Positions 25,077 through 33,797 of a stretch of DNA of 64,000 bases are shown here, one piece after another. Position numbers and translations under genes: made by a program. The stretch spans positions 372,001-436,000 of the forward strand of contig CBDDBH010000033.1 of assembly GCA_965225625.1 (NCBI GenBank), given 5' to 3'. The DNA comes from CBDDBH01 sp965225625 (GTDB lineage: Bacteria; Pseudomonadota; Gammaproteobacteria; JADZEE01). How positions within the stretch are numbered: the first letter of the stretch is position 1; each line of letters starts with the position of its first letter. The notes below the pieces were generated by a model, which was given only the letters and a program-made list of their open reading frames with translations, had not been told where the DNA came from and made no database searches.

Positions 25077-25481
25077 ATGCCTAACGAATTCAAACATCCC
25101 GACACTCTGATGCCCGATGTCCAGTATGGTTTCACCCATTGTGCGATCGCCACCGGCAGTAAGACGGTTTACGCCGGCGGACAGGTGGCCTGGGATGCCG
25201 ATGAGAATCTTGTCGGCGAAAATGATCTGGGTGCACAGCTGGAACAATGCTTAAAGAACACCGCGATCGCATTGGCTGCGGGCGGCGCAACCCCGGCGGA
25301 CGTCGTGCGACAGCACGTGTATATCGTCGATCACACGCCGGACGATGTCGCAGCGATAGTCAGCATTACCAATGCCTTTTTTGCACCCGGCGAGCCACCG
25401 CCGAGCACGCTGGTCGGTGTAGCGCGCCTGGCGTTACCCGGTTTCCTGTGCGAAGTCGAAGCAACCGCTGTGATCGACTAG
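25077..25481 (+). CDS. RidA/YjgF/YER057c family protein lacking the archetypal Arg
   Basis: A 134-residue Rid-family protein: SKTVYAGGQVAWD, DVVRQHVYIVDH and STLVGVARLALPGFLCEVEA are the usual blocks. In enamine-deaminating RidA the segment reads PARSCVEVARLP, with Arg105 holding the substrate carboxylate; here the equivalent position is Ser110 (PPSTLVGVARL). So this is probably not a classic 2-aminoacrylate deaminase but a catabolic Rid subfamily member. AAGGAG (25062-25067) sits ten bases before ATG 25077. First gene of a seven-gene operon for C-N compounds. Confidence 0.88.
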   Translation: MPNEFKHPDTLMPDVQYGFTHCAIATGSKTVYAGGQVAWDADENLVGENDLGAQLEQCLKNTAIALAAGGATPADVVRQHVYIVDHTPDDVAAIVSITNAFFAPGEPPPSTLVGVARLALPGFLCEVEATAVID

Positions 25482-25495
25482 TCGGGGGGAGACAA

Positions 25496-27010
25496 ATGAC
25501 CTACAAGGAACCTTCGGTCGCAGACGTCAAAGCTGTCGCCGCCGCGCTGAAGTTCGATATCGACGACGCCTACGCGGAAAAGTTGTTGGGCTTCATGACG
25601 CCTTTCGGCGACAGCTGCAAGTTTCTCGACGGCGAATCTGACGAGTTACCGGTCGTCAAATATCCACAGCGCAGCCATCATGTCCCGGCGGCCGAAGATA
25701 ATCCCTATAACGCCTGGTATGTAAAAACCGACATACGGGGCGCGGACACCGGTCCTCTCGCAGGACGTGCAGTGGCTATCAAGGACAACATCTTTGTTGC
25801 CGGCGTACCCATGTCAAACGGTACGTCACTGCTCGAAGGTTTCGTCCCCGATTTTGATGCCACCGTGGTAACCCGGCTGCTCGACGCAGGCGCACACGTG
25901 GCGGGCAAATCGGTGTGCGAGTATCTGTGCGTCAGCGGCGGCAGTTTTACCGGCAATGACCGCATCGTCGACAATCCGCACAAAAGTGGCTATTCCACCG
26001 GCGGCTCATCCTCGGGCAGCGCGGCATTGGTGGGCGGCGGCGTTATCGACATCGCGCTTGGCTGCGATCAGGCGGGCTCGGTGCGCATTCCGTCGAGCAA
26101 TTGCGGCATCTACGGTATGAAAGCCACCCATGGATTACTTCCCTACACCGGCATCATGGGGATGGAGGCATCCATCGACAACGTCGGGCCAATGACCTCG
26201 AGCGTCGCCGACAATGCCTTGTCGTTGGAAGTCATGGCGGGTTACGACGATCTCGATGGCCGTCAGCGGCGTTTGCAGGTGCACAACTATACGCAAGCAC
26301 TCGGTATGGACGTGAAGGGCTTGCGCATCGGCGTGCTCAGCGAGGGGTTTGCTCAACCCTACTCAAGTGCCCAGGTCGATGAATGCGTTCGCGCGGCGGG
26401 TGAGCGCCTGCGGACGCTCGGTGCCGAAGTTGCAGAAGTATCTGTACCCGCACACCTGCAGGGCCTACCCATATGGTCGGGCGTCGTTACCGATGGCATC
26501 TTGCAGACTGCTAGTTTCAATGGGGTGAGCTGCCACACCATGTCGGTCGCGTCGCCGGCCCTGTGGCAGGCAGTGGACGGGTGGCTGGAACGGCTGGAGG
26601 AAATGCCCCCGAACGTACAGGTAATGTTTTTGTTCGCAAGCTATCTGCAACGCTATAGCGGGCATTACTACGGCAAGGCGATGAACCTGGTGCGCAGGCT
26701 GCGGGCTGCCTATGACGCGGCGCTTGCGGACTGCGACTTGCTGTTACTGCCGACGACGGTCACCACTGCCAAGCCCAACCCGCCGTCGCTGGAAGAAGCC
26801 TCGATTGAGGAAATTATCGAGCACGCCTACGGCACCATATTCAATACCTGTCCGACTAATGCCACCGGGCACCCCGGCATGTCCGTGCCCTGCGGCATGC
26901 GCGATGATCTGCCCGTGGGCATGATGCTGCTCGGCAAGCATTTCGACGAACCCACGATTTACCGCGCAGCGCACGCGTTTGAACAATCCGCCGATTGGCG
27001 CAGCATGTAA
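25496..27010 (+). CDS. Amidase signature family hydrolase
   Basis: A 504-residue amidase-signature protein. Triad by position and spacing: Lys96 in RAVAIKDNIF, cis-Ser171 in YSTGGSSSGSAAL and nucleophile Ser195 in DQAGSVRIPSS. ATG 25496 is preceded by GGGGGAGA; a longer frame beginning at 25247 overlaps the RidA-like gene in another frame and is not real. Differs clearly from the amidase at 17876. It sits between the RidA-like gene and an acetamidase/formamidase gene, so the operon encodes at least two amide hydrolases of unrelated fold. The substrate is unknown. Confidence 0.9.
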   Translation: MTYKEPSVADVKAVAAALKFDIDDAYAEKLLGFMTPFGDSCKFLDGESDELPVVKYPQRSHHVPAAEDNPYNAWYVKTDIRGADTGPLAGRAVAIKDNIFVAGVPMSNGTSLLEGFVPDFDATVVTRLLDAGAHVAGKSVCEYLCVSGGSFTGNDRIVDNPHKSGYSTGGSSSGSAALVGGGVIDIALGCDQAGSVRIPSSNCGIYGMKATHGLLPYTGIMGMEASIDNVGPMTSSVADNALSLEVMAGYDDLDGRQRRLQVHNYTQALGMDVKGLRIGVLSEGFAQPYSSAQVDECVRAAGERLRTLGAEVAEVSVPAHLQGLPIWSGVVTDGILQTASFNGVSCHTMSVASPALWQAVDGWLERLEEMPPNVQVMFLFASYLQRYSGHYYGKAMNLVRRLRAAYDAALADCDLLLLPTTVTTAKPNPPSLEEASIEEIIEHAYGTIFNTCPTNATGHPGMSVPCGMRDDLPVGMMLLGKHFDEPTIYRAAHAFEQSADWRSM

Positions 27011-27023
27011 GGGAGGACGCAAC

Positions 27024-28115
27024 ATGGCTTTGATCTGTGACGCCGGCGAGGTTCGGGCACAGCCGAAACTGGGTGCATTGCATCGATTGGATGCCACACC
27101 AAACACCGTCCACTGGGGCTACTTCGATGCCGGACTGGCGCCCGCACTCAATGTTAAGAGCGGTGATCTTGTACAGGTACAAGCCGTGACGCACCACGCC
27201 GGCGACGCACCCGATCTTATGATGGATAACGACGTCGAGCGGATCTTCAGCGACATACCCGAATCGGACCGCAATCCTGGCGTGCATATTCTTACCGGCC
27301 CCCTCTACATCGAAGATGCCAAGCCTGGCGATATGCTGGAAGTTCGCTATCTGGAGATGACACCGCGATTTAATTACGGCTCCAATCTCGCCGCAAACTG
27401 GGGTTATCTCTACAAGGAGTTTGGCGAAAAGGAGCGTGTCACGATTTACCAACTCGATCCCAATGCCAACGTTGCACACGCTTTATACGCCTACGATTAT
27501 CCCGGACGCTACGACGTCCCCGGAGCCATTACCCACTGCGCCGAATGTGACCGGCAGACGACACTGGAAGGCATACGTGTACCCGTGCGGCCGCATCTGG
27601 GCACAGCCGGCGTTGCGCCCGATGTCGTCGGCCGCGTCAGCAGCATTCCGCCGGGAAGACACGGTGGCAACATCGACAATTGGCGGATCGGGGCCGGCTC
27701 AACGATGTATTACCCGGTGGCCGTCGATGGTGCATTGTTCTCGGTGGGCGATCCGCATATCTCGCAAGGCGACGGTGAGTTGAGCGGCACCGCCATCGAG
27801 GCCTCACTGGATGTGTTAATGCAAGTCGTGCTGCGCAAGGACTTTGCGTTTCCCACGCCACTGTTGGAAACGCCGAATTGGTGGATCGTGCACGGCTTTG
27901 GTGATGATCTCGATGAGGCCATGCGTGCCGCTTCGCTGGACATGCTGGGGCTGCTGACTGAACACCACACGCTGTCGAGGAATGATGCGTATTCGCTCAT
28001 GAGCGTGGCGGCCGACTTTGCCGTGACCCAGGTAGTAGACAGTACCCAAGGTATTCACGTACGGATCCCGCGGAGCATCTTTCCCGCCAGAGGTGTCGCC
28101 GCGGATCCAGAATGA
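27024..28115 (+). CDS. Acetamidase/formamidase family protein
   Basis: A 363-residue FmdA/AmdA-type protein, hydrolysing short amides such as formamide or acetamide to ammonia and acid. Recognised from HRLDATPNTVHWGYFDAGL at the N-terminus, ILTGPLYIEDAKPGDMLEV, and RPHLGTAGVAPD plus VDGALFSVGDPHISQGDGEL toward the centre. GGGAGG lies upstream of ATG 27024, 13 bases after the amidase stop. In this operon it could remove formamide or a similar one-carbon amide released during heterocycle breakdown; this is inference from context. Confidence 0.9.
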   Translation: MALICDAGEVRAQPKLGALHRLDATPNTVHWGYFDAGLAPALNVKSGDLVQVQAVTHHAGDAPDLMMDNDVERIFSDIPESDRNPGVHILTGPLYIEDAKPGDMLEVRYLEMTPRFNYGSNLAANWGYLYKEFGEKERVTIYQLDPNANVAHALYAYDYPGRYDVPGAITHCAECDRQTTLEGIRVPVRPHLGTAGVAPDVVGRVSSIPPGRHGGNIDNWRIGAGSTMYYPVAVDGALFSVGDPHISQGDGELSGTAIEASLDVLMQVVLRKDFAFPTPLLETPNWWIVHGFGDDLDEAMRAASLDMLGLLTEHHTLSRNDAYSLMSVAADFAVTQVVDSTQGIHVRIPRSIFPARGVAADPE

Positions 28116-28206
28116 GGATTTAGGGGGGCCGCCGGCGAGCAGCGTTTAACTGCGGTGTGGCCACGACTTTCAAGAGGATTCAAACGGTTTTTGTCGTTGC
28201 CAACAC

Positions 28207-29613
28207 ATGACAGATCCACAACCCGCAACAAAGCTTGAACCAGTCGATACACTGATATCGGGCGCCACTATCGTGACCATGGATGTGCAGCGCCGGATAA
28301 TCACCGACGGCGCCTTGGCCATGCGAGGCGACACGATAGTGCAGGTCGGCAAGCGCGTTGAGGTCGAATCGCGCGTGCAGGCAGCTGACGTTGTTGACGG
28401 CCGCCGATTCGTCGTCACGCCCGGCTTCATCGACAGCCACATCCACATCACTGGCGATCCCTTGACCCGTGGCTACGTGCCGGACGACGTTGAAGACGGC
28501 TTTGCCGACACCTTGATGCGCTGGGTTATTCCACGGTTCCACGCGCACACCGATGCCGACGAACGTCTGTCGGCGCAACTCGCAGCGGTGGAAATGCTGC
28601 GCGCGGGCACAACCTGTTTCCTCGAGGCCGGGACCGTGCGCCACCTCGATGCGGTTATGGATGGCCTCACGGACATCGGCATACGCGGGCGCGTTGGCCT
28701 GTGGGTAGAAGGCCGCAACTTCAGCGGCGAAGATCAATCCGCAACGACGGATGCCGCCATCGCGATATTGCAGGACGAAGTGGCGCGTTACCCGGCGCAC
28801 GGCAGCGCCAGACTCGCCGCCTGGCCACTGCTGGTTGGACACACCACCAATACGGACGAAGTGTGGCAGGCGGCCAAGGCCTTGGCCGATGCCAATGGCC
28901 TGGGCGTCTCGGCGCACATGAGTCCTTTCCAGGCGGATCCTGATTGGTTCCTGCAACACACCGGACACCGGCCGATCGAACATCTAAACGAAATCGGCGT
29001 ATTGGGCGACAACGTCGCACTGACCCACCTAGCCCATATCGATGAACATGAAATGGCGTTGCTCGCCACTACGCACACCAACGCCATACTGTGCCCGTTT
29101 GCCGCGCTCAAAGGCGGCTTCGGTCTCTCCACCGTCGGCCGGTTTCCGGAAATGGCAGCCGCCGGCATTAATATCGCGCTAGGCAGCGATGGTTATGCAT
29201 CGGACCTCATGGAGAAAATGGGATTGGCGGCGGCGTTATTCAAGGACGCGCGCCAGGACACCAAAGTGTTTCCGGCGCACGAAGCACTTTGTATGGGCAC
29301 CTTGAACGGCGCCCGCACACTGCAGATGACCGACGAGATCGGCGCACTCGAGGTGGGTAAGAAGGCGGATATCGTGCTGCATGACACCGATCGGCCCGAA
29401 TGGCGGCCACTGTTAAATCCGTTGCATCAACTCGTCTGGTCGGTGGACGGCCGCGCTGTGCACAGCGTCTGGGTCGATGGCGTACGTGTCCTCGACAATT
29501 ACCACATGACTACTATCGATGAAACCAGCCTTTACGCCGATGCACAGCGAGCGGGCGAGGCCATCATCGAGCGTTCGGGAATTCCATCCGTGTGCGCCTG
29601 GCCGACAATCTAA
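28207..29613 (+). CDS. Amidohydrolase, cytosine-deaminase/TrzA-like
   Basis: A 468-residue metal-dependent hydrolase of the subtype-III amidohydrolase group that deaminates or dechlorinates heterocycles (guanine, cytosine, s-triazines). Metal ligands are visible: HxH in GFIDSHIHITGDP, His in LGVSAHMSPF, THLAHIDEHE, and Asp in IALGSDGY. DTLISGATIVTMD at the start and GKKADIVLHDTD near the end are the beta-sandwich. A close paralogue is at 41612. Family membership does not give the substrate; an amino- or halo-substituted ring is the usual type. About 90 bases separate it from the formamidase gene, with nothing evident between. Confidence 0.88.
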   Translation: MTDPQPATKLEPVDTLISGATIVTMDVQRRIITDGALAMRGDTIVQVGKRVEVESRVQAADVVDGRRFVVTPGFIDSHIHITGDPLTRGYVPDDVEDGFADTLMRWVIPRFHAHTDADERLSAQLAAVEMLRAGTTCFLEAGTVRHLDAVMDGLTDIGIRGRVGLWVEGRNFSGEDQSATTDAAIAILQDEVARYPAHGSARLAAWPLLVGHTTNTDEVWQAAKALADANGLGVSAHMSPFQADPDWFLQHTGHRPIEHLNEIGVLGDNVALTHLAHIDEHEMALLATTHTNAILCPFAALKGGFGLSTVGRFPEMAAAGINIALGSDGYASDLMEKMGLAAALFKDARQDTKVFPAHEALCMGTLNGARTLQMTDEIGALEVGKKADIVLHDTDRPEWRPLLNPLHQLVWSVDGRAVHSVWVDGVRVLDNYHMTTIDETSLYADAQRAGEAIIERSGIPSVCAWPTI

Positions 29614-29631
29614 AATCGGGAGATTCGCAGG

Positions 29632-30084
29632 ATGAGCCAACTCACCACCGCACGCTGGACACACATTGCGCTTCCTTCAGTGGATATCGATGAATCCGTT
29701 GCCTGGTACGAACAATACACGCCACTGGTCGTGCTCGAGCGATTCGAGGACGCCATGGGCAAAAGCGCATGGTTGAGTCATGACGGCCAGGCCGACCCGC
29801 CGTTCGTATTGGTGCTCGTCATGTTCTACGCCGATCAAGGCAAGAAACAGCCCCAGTTGGCGCCGTTTGCCCACATCGGCATCGAAGTTCCCAGCGAAGC
29901 TGAACTTGACGCCATTGCCGCCAAAGCGAAAGCGGCCAACTGCCTGGCCATGGCACCGCAACGGCTACCCGCGCCCGTAGGTTACGTCTGCATGCTCGAC
30001 GATCCGGACGGCAACCGTATCGAGATCTCCTACGACCAACAGGTCTATGACAAAGTTCAGGAGCGCTGGGGCGGCGGCGCATGA
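29632..30084 (+). CDS. VOC (glyoxalase/extradiol-type) family protein
   Basis: A 150-residue vicinal-oxygen-chelate protein: WTHIALPSVDIDESVAWYEQ, FAHIGIEVPS and DPDGNRIEISYDQ supply the His, His and Glu expected at the metal site. Single-module VOC proteins act as lyases, isomerases or binding proteins. Its stop overlaps the SnoaL-like start (ATGA). It resembles the VOC protein at 45856, including the ending YDxxVYxKVxxxWG, so both belong to a small paralogous pair that also goes with paralogous amidohydrolases. Confidence 0.85.
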   Translation: MSQLTTARWTHIALPSVDIDESVAWYEQYTPLVVLERFEDAMGKSAWLSHDGQADPPFVLVLVMFYADQGKKQPQLAPFAHIGIEVPSEAELDAIAAKAKAANCLAMAPQRLPAPVGYVCMLDDPDGNRIEISYDQQVYDKVQERWGGGA

Positions 30085-30497
30085 GTGCTGAGGCCGGGCC
30101 GAAGCATACGGTTCGCGCCTACATCGAGGCCCTCAATGCGGGCGACATCAACGCCGTGGCGGATCTGGTCAGCGAAACCTTCGTAAACGAGCATACCGCC
30201 ACACTGGGCGAGTCCGTCGTCGGCAGAGATGCCTATGTGCTGCGGTTGTCCGAGTTTCTGACCGAGTTCGCCGACCTGCATTACGAAATCGAGGACCTCA
30301 TCGTCGACGGCGACCGGGTTGCGCTACCGTACACCTTGTCAGCAACTTGGCACGACCCGACCGCACCGAGTGCAGCGGCACGACCTTTTTCCGTCCGCGG
30401 CATGTTCCGCTTCGAGCTAAGCGGCGCCTATATCACCCGCCGTGTCGATTATTGGGATAGCGCCGACTTCGCCCAGCAGGTAGGGTTGCCGCGATGA
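30081..30497 (+). CDS. SnoaL-like/NTF2-fold protein
   Basis: A 138-residue NTF2-like protein: VRAYIEALNAGDINAVADLV, then FVNEH, and GMFRFELSGAYITRRVDYWD at the end are characteristic of SnoaL-like polyketide-cyclase-fold proteins. These can isomerise, hydrolyse or bind small molecules in a cone-shaped pocket. Both ends overlap neighbours by four bases (ATGA), so it is translated together with the VOC protein and MFS transporter. No specific reaction can be assigned. Confidence 0.82.
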   Translation: MSAEAGPKHTVRAYIEALNAGDINAVADLVSETFVNEHTATLGESVVGRDAYVLRLSEFLTEFADLHYEIEDLIVDGDRVALPYTLSATWHDPTAPSAAARPFSVRGMFRFELSGAYITRRVDYWDSADFAQQVGLPR

Positions 30498-31735
30498 CGG
30501 CAAACATGTACACCCTGCATCGCTGGGGACTGTTCGCAATCGTCAGTCTGATTTTCTTACAAATCAACGGCGCTACTTTCCTATCGCTCGGCGTCGTGTT
30601 GCCGTACATGGTCCAGGAGTTGTCCTGGAGTTGGGAGAGCGCAGGTCTGGGGTTCGCGCTGCTGGGGTTGACTACGGGCCTGTGCAGCTATTTACCCGCC
30701 TGGATAATTCGCAGATTCGGTATCAAGGCCACTTACGGCATCGGCGGGGCCATCATGGTTAGTGGTTTCTGCTTGATGGCAACCACGGCCGGGTTATATC
30801 AGTATTTTTTTGCCACTTTACTGCTTGGCGTAGGCTTTGCTTCATGTGCGACGGTGCCGGCCATGCACATCATCAATAGCTGGCTCCCCGATAAACGCTC
30901 GTTCGCCATCGGCGCCTATCTGACCATGGGCGGACTCGGCGGTGTCCCAGGTCCGCTCATTGCCAACGCGTTCGCCGGCGGAACCGGCGAGTGGCGCCTG
31001 CACTGGTGGGCGATGGCTGCCTCGCTGTTGCTGTTAACCGTGCTTGCGGTGATCTTTGTAAAGGTCGCACCGGAGGGGATCTCCGTTGCCGAAGGTGAAA
31101 CCGGCCGGGCTCAGGAGCGTCTTTCGAAGCGGGTTTTCCGCTCAACGGTGGACTGGAGTCTGCGTGAGGTTCTGCGGACGCCACAGTACTTTGTCTTGAT
31201 AGCCGCATTAACCGTCGTGTTGATGTGTACTACCACGGTAAACGCCTTCGCACCCGCACATATGGGCACACTCGGCGTATCCGCAGCCGTTGCTGCTGGC
31301 GCACTCAGTGGCCACGCCATGGTTAACGCCTTATCGCGCTTGTTTGGCGGCGTCCTCGCCAAACGCATTGATCCCAAATGGTTGCTTGCCTCAGCGCTGG
31401 CGGCCGAGATTGTCGCCATGGCGGCGCTGGCGGTTGCCGACAATGCAACTGCCATCACGATTTTCGCCGTCGCGGAAGGCTACGCCTTCGGCATGTGCTA
31501 CCTCGCGGTAGTCATACTTGTGGTGAATTATTTTGGTACACGAGACAACCCCGAAATCCTCGGAACGGTGCATTTATTCACCACAATCGCCACGATTGGG
31601 CCGTGGCTTGGCGGGGTCGTCGGGGATCGTTTTGGCACCTTCGGCATGCTATTTCAAGGCTTTGCCGTGCTCGTATTCGTGCTCCTGATTGCGACTCTGA
31701 TGATGCAACCGCCGCGACACAAGAGCACAGAATAA
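30494..31735 (+). CDS. MFS transporter
   Basis: A 413-residue major facilitator with twelve hydrophobic spans in two halves joined by a charged loop (EGETGRAQERLSKRVFRS). HIINSWLPDKRSFAIGAYLT is the usual motif after span 4. It resembles the oxalate/formate antiporter group in general pattern. Last gene of the RidA-amidase-formamidase operon and overlapping the SnoaL-like gene by four bases, it most likely imports the operon's substrate. It converges with the PfkB kinase gene, 17 bases away. Confidence 0.9.
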   Translation: MTANMYTLHRWGLFAIVSLIFLQINGATFLSLGVVLPYMVQELSWSWESAGLGFALLGLTTGLCSYLPAWIIRRFGIKATYGIGGAIMVSGFCLMATTAGLYQYFFATLLLGVGFASCATVPAMHIINSWLPDKRSFAIGAYLTMGGLGGVPGPLIANAFAGGTGEWRLHWWAMAASLLLLTVLAVIFVKVAPEGISVAEGETGRAQERLSKRVFRSTVDWSLREVLRTPQYFVLIAALTVVLMCTTTVNAFAPAHMGTLGVSAAVAAGALSGHAMVNALSRLFGGVLAKRIDPKWLLASALAAEIVAMAALAVADNATAITIFAVAEGYAFGMCYLAVVILVVNYFGTRDNPEILGTVHLFTTIATIGPWLGGVVGDRFGTFGMLFQGFAVLVFVLLIATLMMQPPRHKSTE

Positions 31736-31752
31736 ACAAGCAGGTAGTAAGG

Positions 31753-32664
31753 CTAAACGCCGAGTAGCGCTTCAACCTGGGCGAGTTCTGGCATCGAGGC
31801 TGCCGCGCCCGGGCTCTCGACCGAGATCGACGCGGCCATGTTCGCGCGCTGCAGTGCTTGTGCCAATGCTTGCCCGGCCCCTAACGCCGCTGCAAGCGCC
31901 CCACAGAAACAGTCTCCCGCACCGGTTGTATCAACAACACTGGCGCTACGACCAGCGACTACGATCGTCTCCTCGCTATCGACTGCGACGGCGCCGTGCG
32001 CACCCAGCGTGGTGACCACGCTCTGGCCGTCTCGAGTCAACAGCGATCGCGCGCCCTCGACGACCTCGTCAATCGCTTCAGGCACTTCAGACAAGCCCGC
32101 GAATTGCGCCAACTCGACTTCGTTTACAACCAGGATGTCCACCAACGGGAAAAGGGCGGCGGCAGCGGGCATACTTGGAGCGGCGTTCAAGATCCGAGTG
32201 CCCTTTACCGCAACTTCCATATTGAACAAAGCCTCGATGGCCACGAGCGGCGTCTCCAGTTGCGCCAGGAAAACCCGACGCTCACGCAAGCAATCGCCCA
32301 CGATATCCTCAACGCCAAACGCGCTGTTGGCACCCGAAGCCACGACGATGGAATTCTGTCCCGACTGGGCAACATTGATGAACGCTTGCCCGGTTAACGC
32401 ATCGGCGCGCACTACAATACCGGCGACATCAACGCCTGAGTCTTGCAGAAAGCTGCGCAGGGTTTGTCCCGACTCATCATTGCCGATCATCCCCAGCATC
32501 ACCGTAGCAGCACCCATACGTGCGGCCGCGACCGCCTGGTTCGCACCCTTGCCGCCGGGAAAATGCTCAACGCCGAGAGCCATTACTGTCTCGCCGGCCA
32601 GCGGCAAGTTAGCAACCCGGGCGACGATGTCCAGATTTATGGATCCAAGTACGCAAACGGTCAT
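31753..32664 (-). CDS. PfkB-family carbohydrate kinase, ribokinase-like
   Basis: A 303-residue PfkB/ribokinase-type enzyme. Signature 1 is FPGGKGANQAVAAARMG and signature 2 DTTGAGDCFCGALAAAL with the catalytic Asp in GAGD. GSINLDIVARVANLPLAGET at the start matches ribokinase. Ribokinase phosphorylates ribose with ATP; nucleoside kinases are related. It stands between catabolic operons with no ribose transporter nearby, so its partner pathway is uncertain. Ribose released from nucleosides would fit a purine or pyrimidine theme, but that is a guess. Confidence 0.88.
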   Translation of the reverse strand: MTVCVLGSINLDIVARVANLPLAGETVMALGVEHFPGGKGANQAVAAARMGAATVMLGMIGNDESGQTLRSFLQDSGVDVAGIVVRADALTGQAFINVAQSGQNSIVVASGANSAFGVEDIVGDCLRERRVFLAQLETPLVAIEALFNMEVAVKGTRILNAAPSMPAAAALFPLVDILVVNEVELAQFAGLSEVPEAIDEVVEGARSLLTRDGQSVVTTLGAHGAVAVDSEETIVVAGRSASVVDTTGAGDCFCGALAAALGAGQALAQALQRANMAASISVESPGAAASMPELAQVEALLGV

Positions 32665-32733
32665 GATCGATTATTCAAACCCACTCGTCGAACGCGCGGG
32701 ACTGGGCTGGACTACGGAGAATTTAGAAAGCGC

Positions 32734-33741
32734 TTAAGAAGCGAGACGGGCAGACTGCCCTGACTCGAGCAGTCGCACGAAATGCTGTCGCCAGGCGATC
32801 GACGGCTTGTCGGATTGCGTGTGCGCGAGGTCGCGCGGTGACAAGGGCAGCACGCCGGGAATACTCTCGAGCATGCGCCGGTCTTCGGCGCCTATCCTTC
32901 GATCAAACATCATCAGTTCTTCGGCGGACACACTGAAATCATCATTACGCCAAACGATAAAGGTGAAATACGTACGCAGGTCATCGATCGGAGAGTTTAC
33001 CAACAGCAGAATATGATCCAGTCCCTCAGGATACAAAATCGTACTGCGGGTAATGAACGGCAAATTAAATCCGGTACTCATCTTGCGCGTAAACCATTCG
33101 CCCTGGAGGTTACCTGACTTGTCAGGCCGATCGCCGACGCGGACCTCATATTCATAGCCATGAAAGTCCGGGTCGAGTTGTTTGACCTCGATGTCCGGGA
33201 CAAACGTTGGCTGATCGTCGCCAAACGTGCCGCGGTGCGCAAATGGGAAATGGGCGATATCCATGAAGTTATCAGCCATCCGCGTCGCTGACGTATTCCA
33301 CACTTCCACAGGATTGTTGATGCGTCGAAACGCGGGATCTTCGTCCTGTACGATGGACGGGATAGGCTGCGGGTTCTCGCCAAGACACACCCAGACGAGG
33401 CCGTAGCGCGTTGTAGTGTTGATTAGAGGTAAATTCGCATTTGCCGGAAGTGGAAAATCGGGTGCGGCGGACGGAATGCGTACGCACTTACCCTCGGTGC
33501 CGAAGGACCAACCATGATAGTGACAAGCGAGGACCCCGCCTTTGACGGTGCCGTTGGACAACAGCGCTTCGCGATGTGGACAGCGATCCGGTGCCGCCAC
33601 AACATTTCCATCGGGATCTCGGTAGATCACGATATTCTCGCCAAGCAGGGTACGGCCGACGGGACCGGCGATGATCTCGCGCTCGGCGGCAATTGCGTAC
33701 CAAAAATTTCGCATTGCCGGATTTTCGTAAAATATGCTCAA
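32734..33741 (-). CDS. Rieske oxygenase, vanillate O-demethylase (VanA)-like
   Basis: A 335-residue Rieske non-heme iron oxygenase of the VanA group, monooxygenases that demethylate or hydroxylate aromatic substrates without a beta subunit. Rieske motif: CPH, 16 residues, CHYH. Iron-site segment: ADNFMDIAHFPFAH. The TTG at 33741 is chosen because AGGAG and GAAGG lie just before it; the ATG nine codons later has no ribosome-binding site. No reductase gene accompanies it. It is third of three Rieske genes read in the same direction, 56 bases after the tandem pair. Confidence 0.88.
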   Translation of the reverse strand: MSIFYENPAMRNFWYAIAAEREIIAGPVGRTLLGENIVIYRDPDGNVVAAPDRCPHREALLSNGTVKGGVLACHYHGWSFGTEGKCVRIPSAAPDFPLPANANLPLINTTTRYGLVWVCLGENPQPIPSIVQDEDPAFRRINNPVEVWNTSATRMADNFMDIAHFPFAHRGTFGDDQPTFVPDIEVKQLDPDFHGYEYEVRVGDRPDKSGNLQGEWFTRKMSTGFNLPFITRSTILYPEGLDHILLLVNSPIDDLRTYFTFIVWRNDDFSVSAEELMMFDRRIGAEDRRMLESIPGVLPLSPRDLAHTQSDKPSIAWRQHFVRLLESGQSARLAS

Positions 33742-33797
33742 GGTCCTTCTATCTCCTGCGTTTCCGGTGGAACATTGCGCCCGGCTTTTTGTATATC

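Noticed and set aside
24939..25247. A roughly 100-residue N-terminal extension of the molybdenum hydroxylase large subunit
   Set aside because: The extension crosses the divergent promoter and the opposite-strand RidA start, has no homology to the family, and ATG 24938 has a good ribosome-binding site.
25247..25495. An N-terminal extension of the second amidase
   Set aside because: It overlaps the RidA-like gene in another frame; ATG 25496 has GGGGGAGA upstream and gives the normal amidase start.
31838..32737. A 299-codon open frame on the plus strand
   Set aside because: It is antisense to the PfkB kinase, whose two signature motifs are intact; the translation is Ser/Thr/Ala-rich, typical of an antisense shadow.
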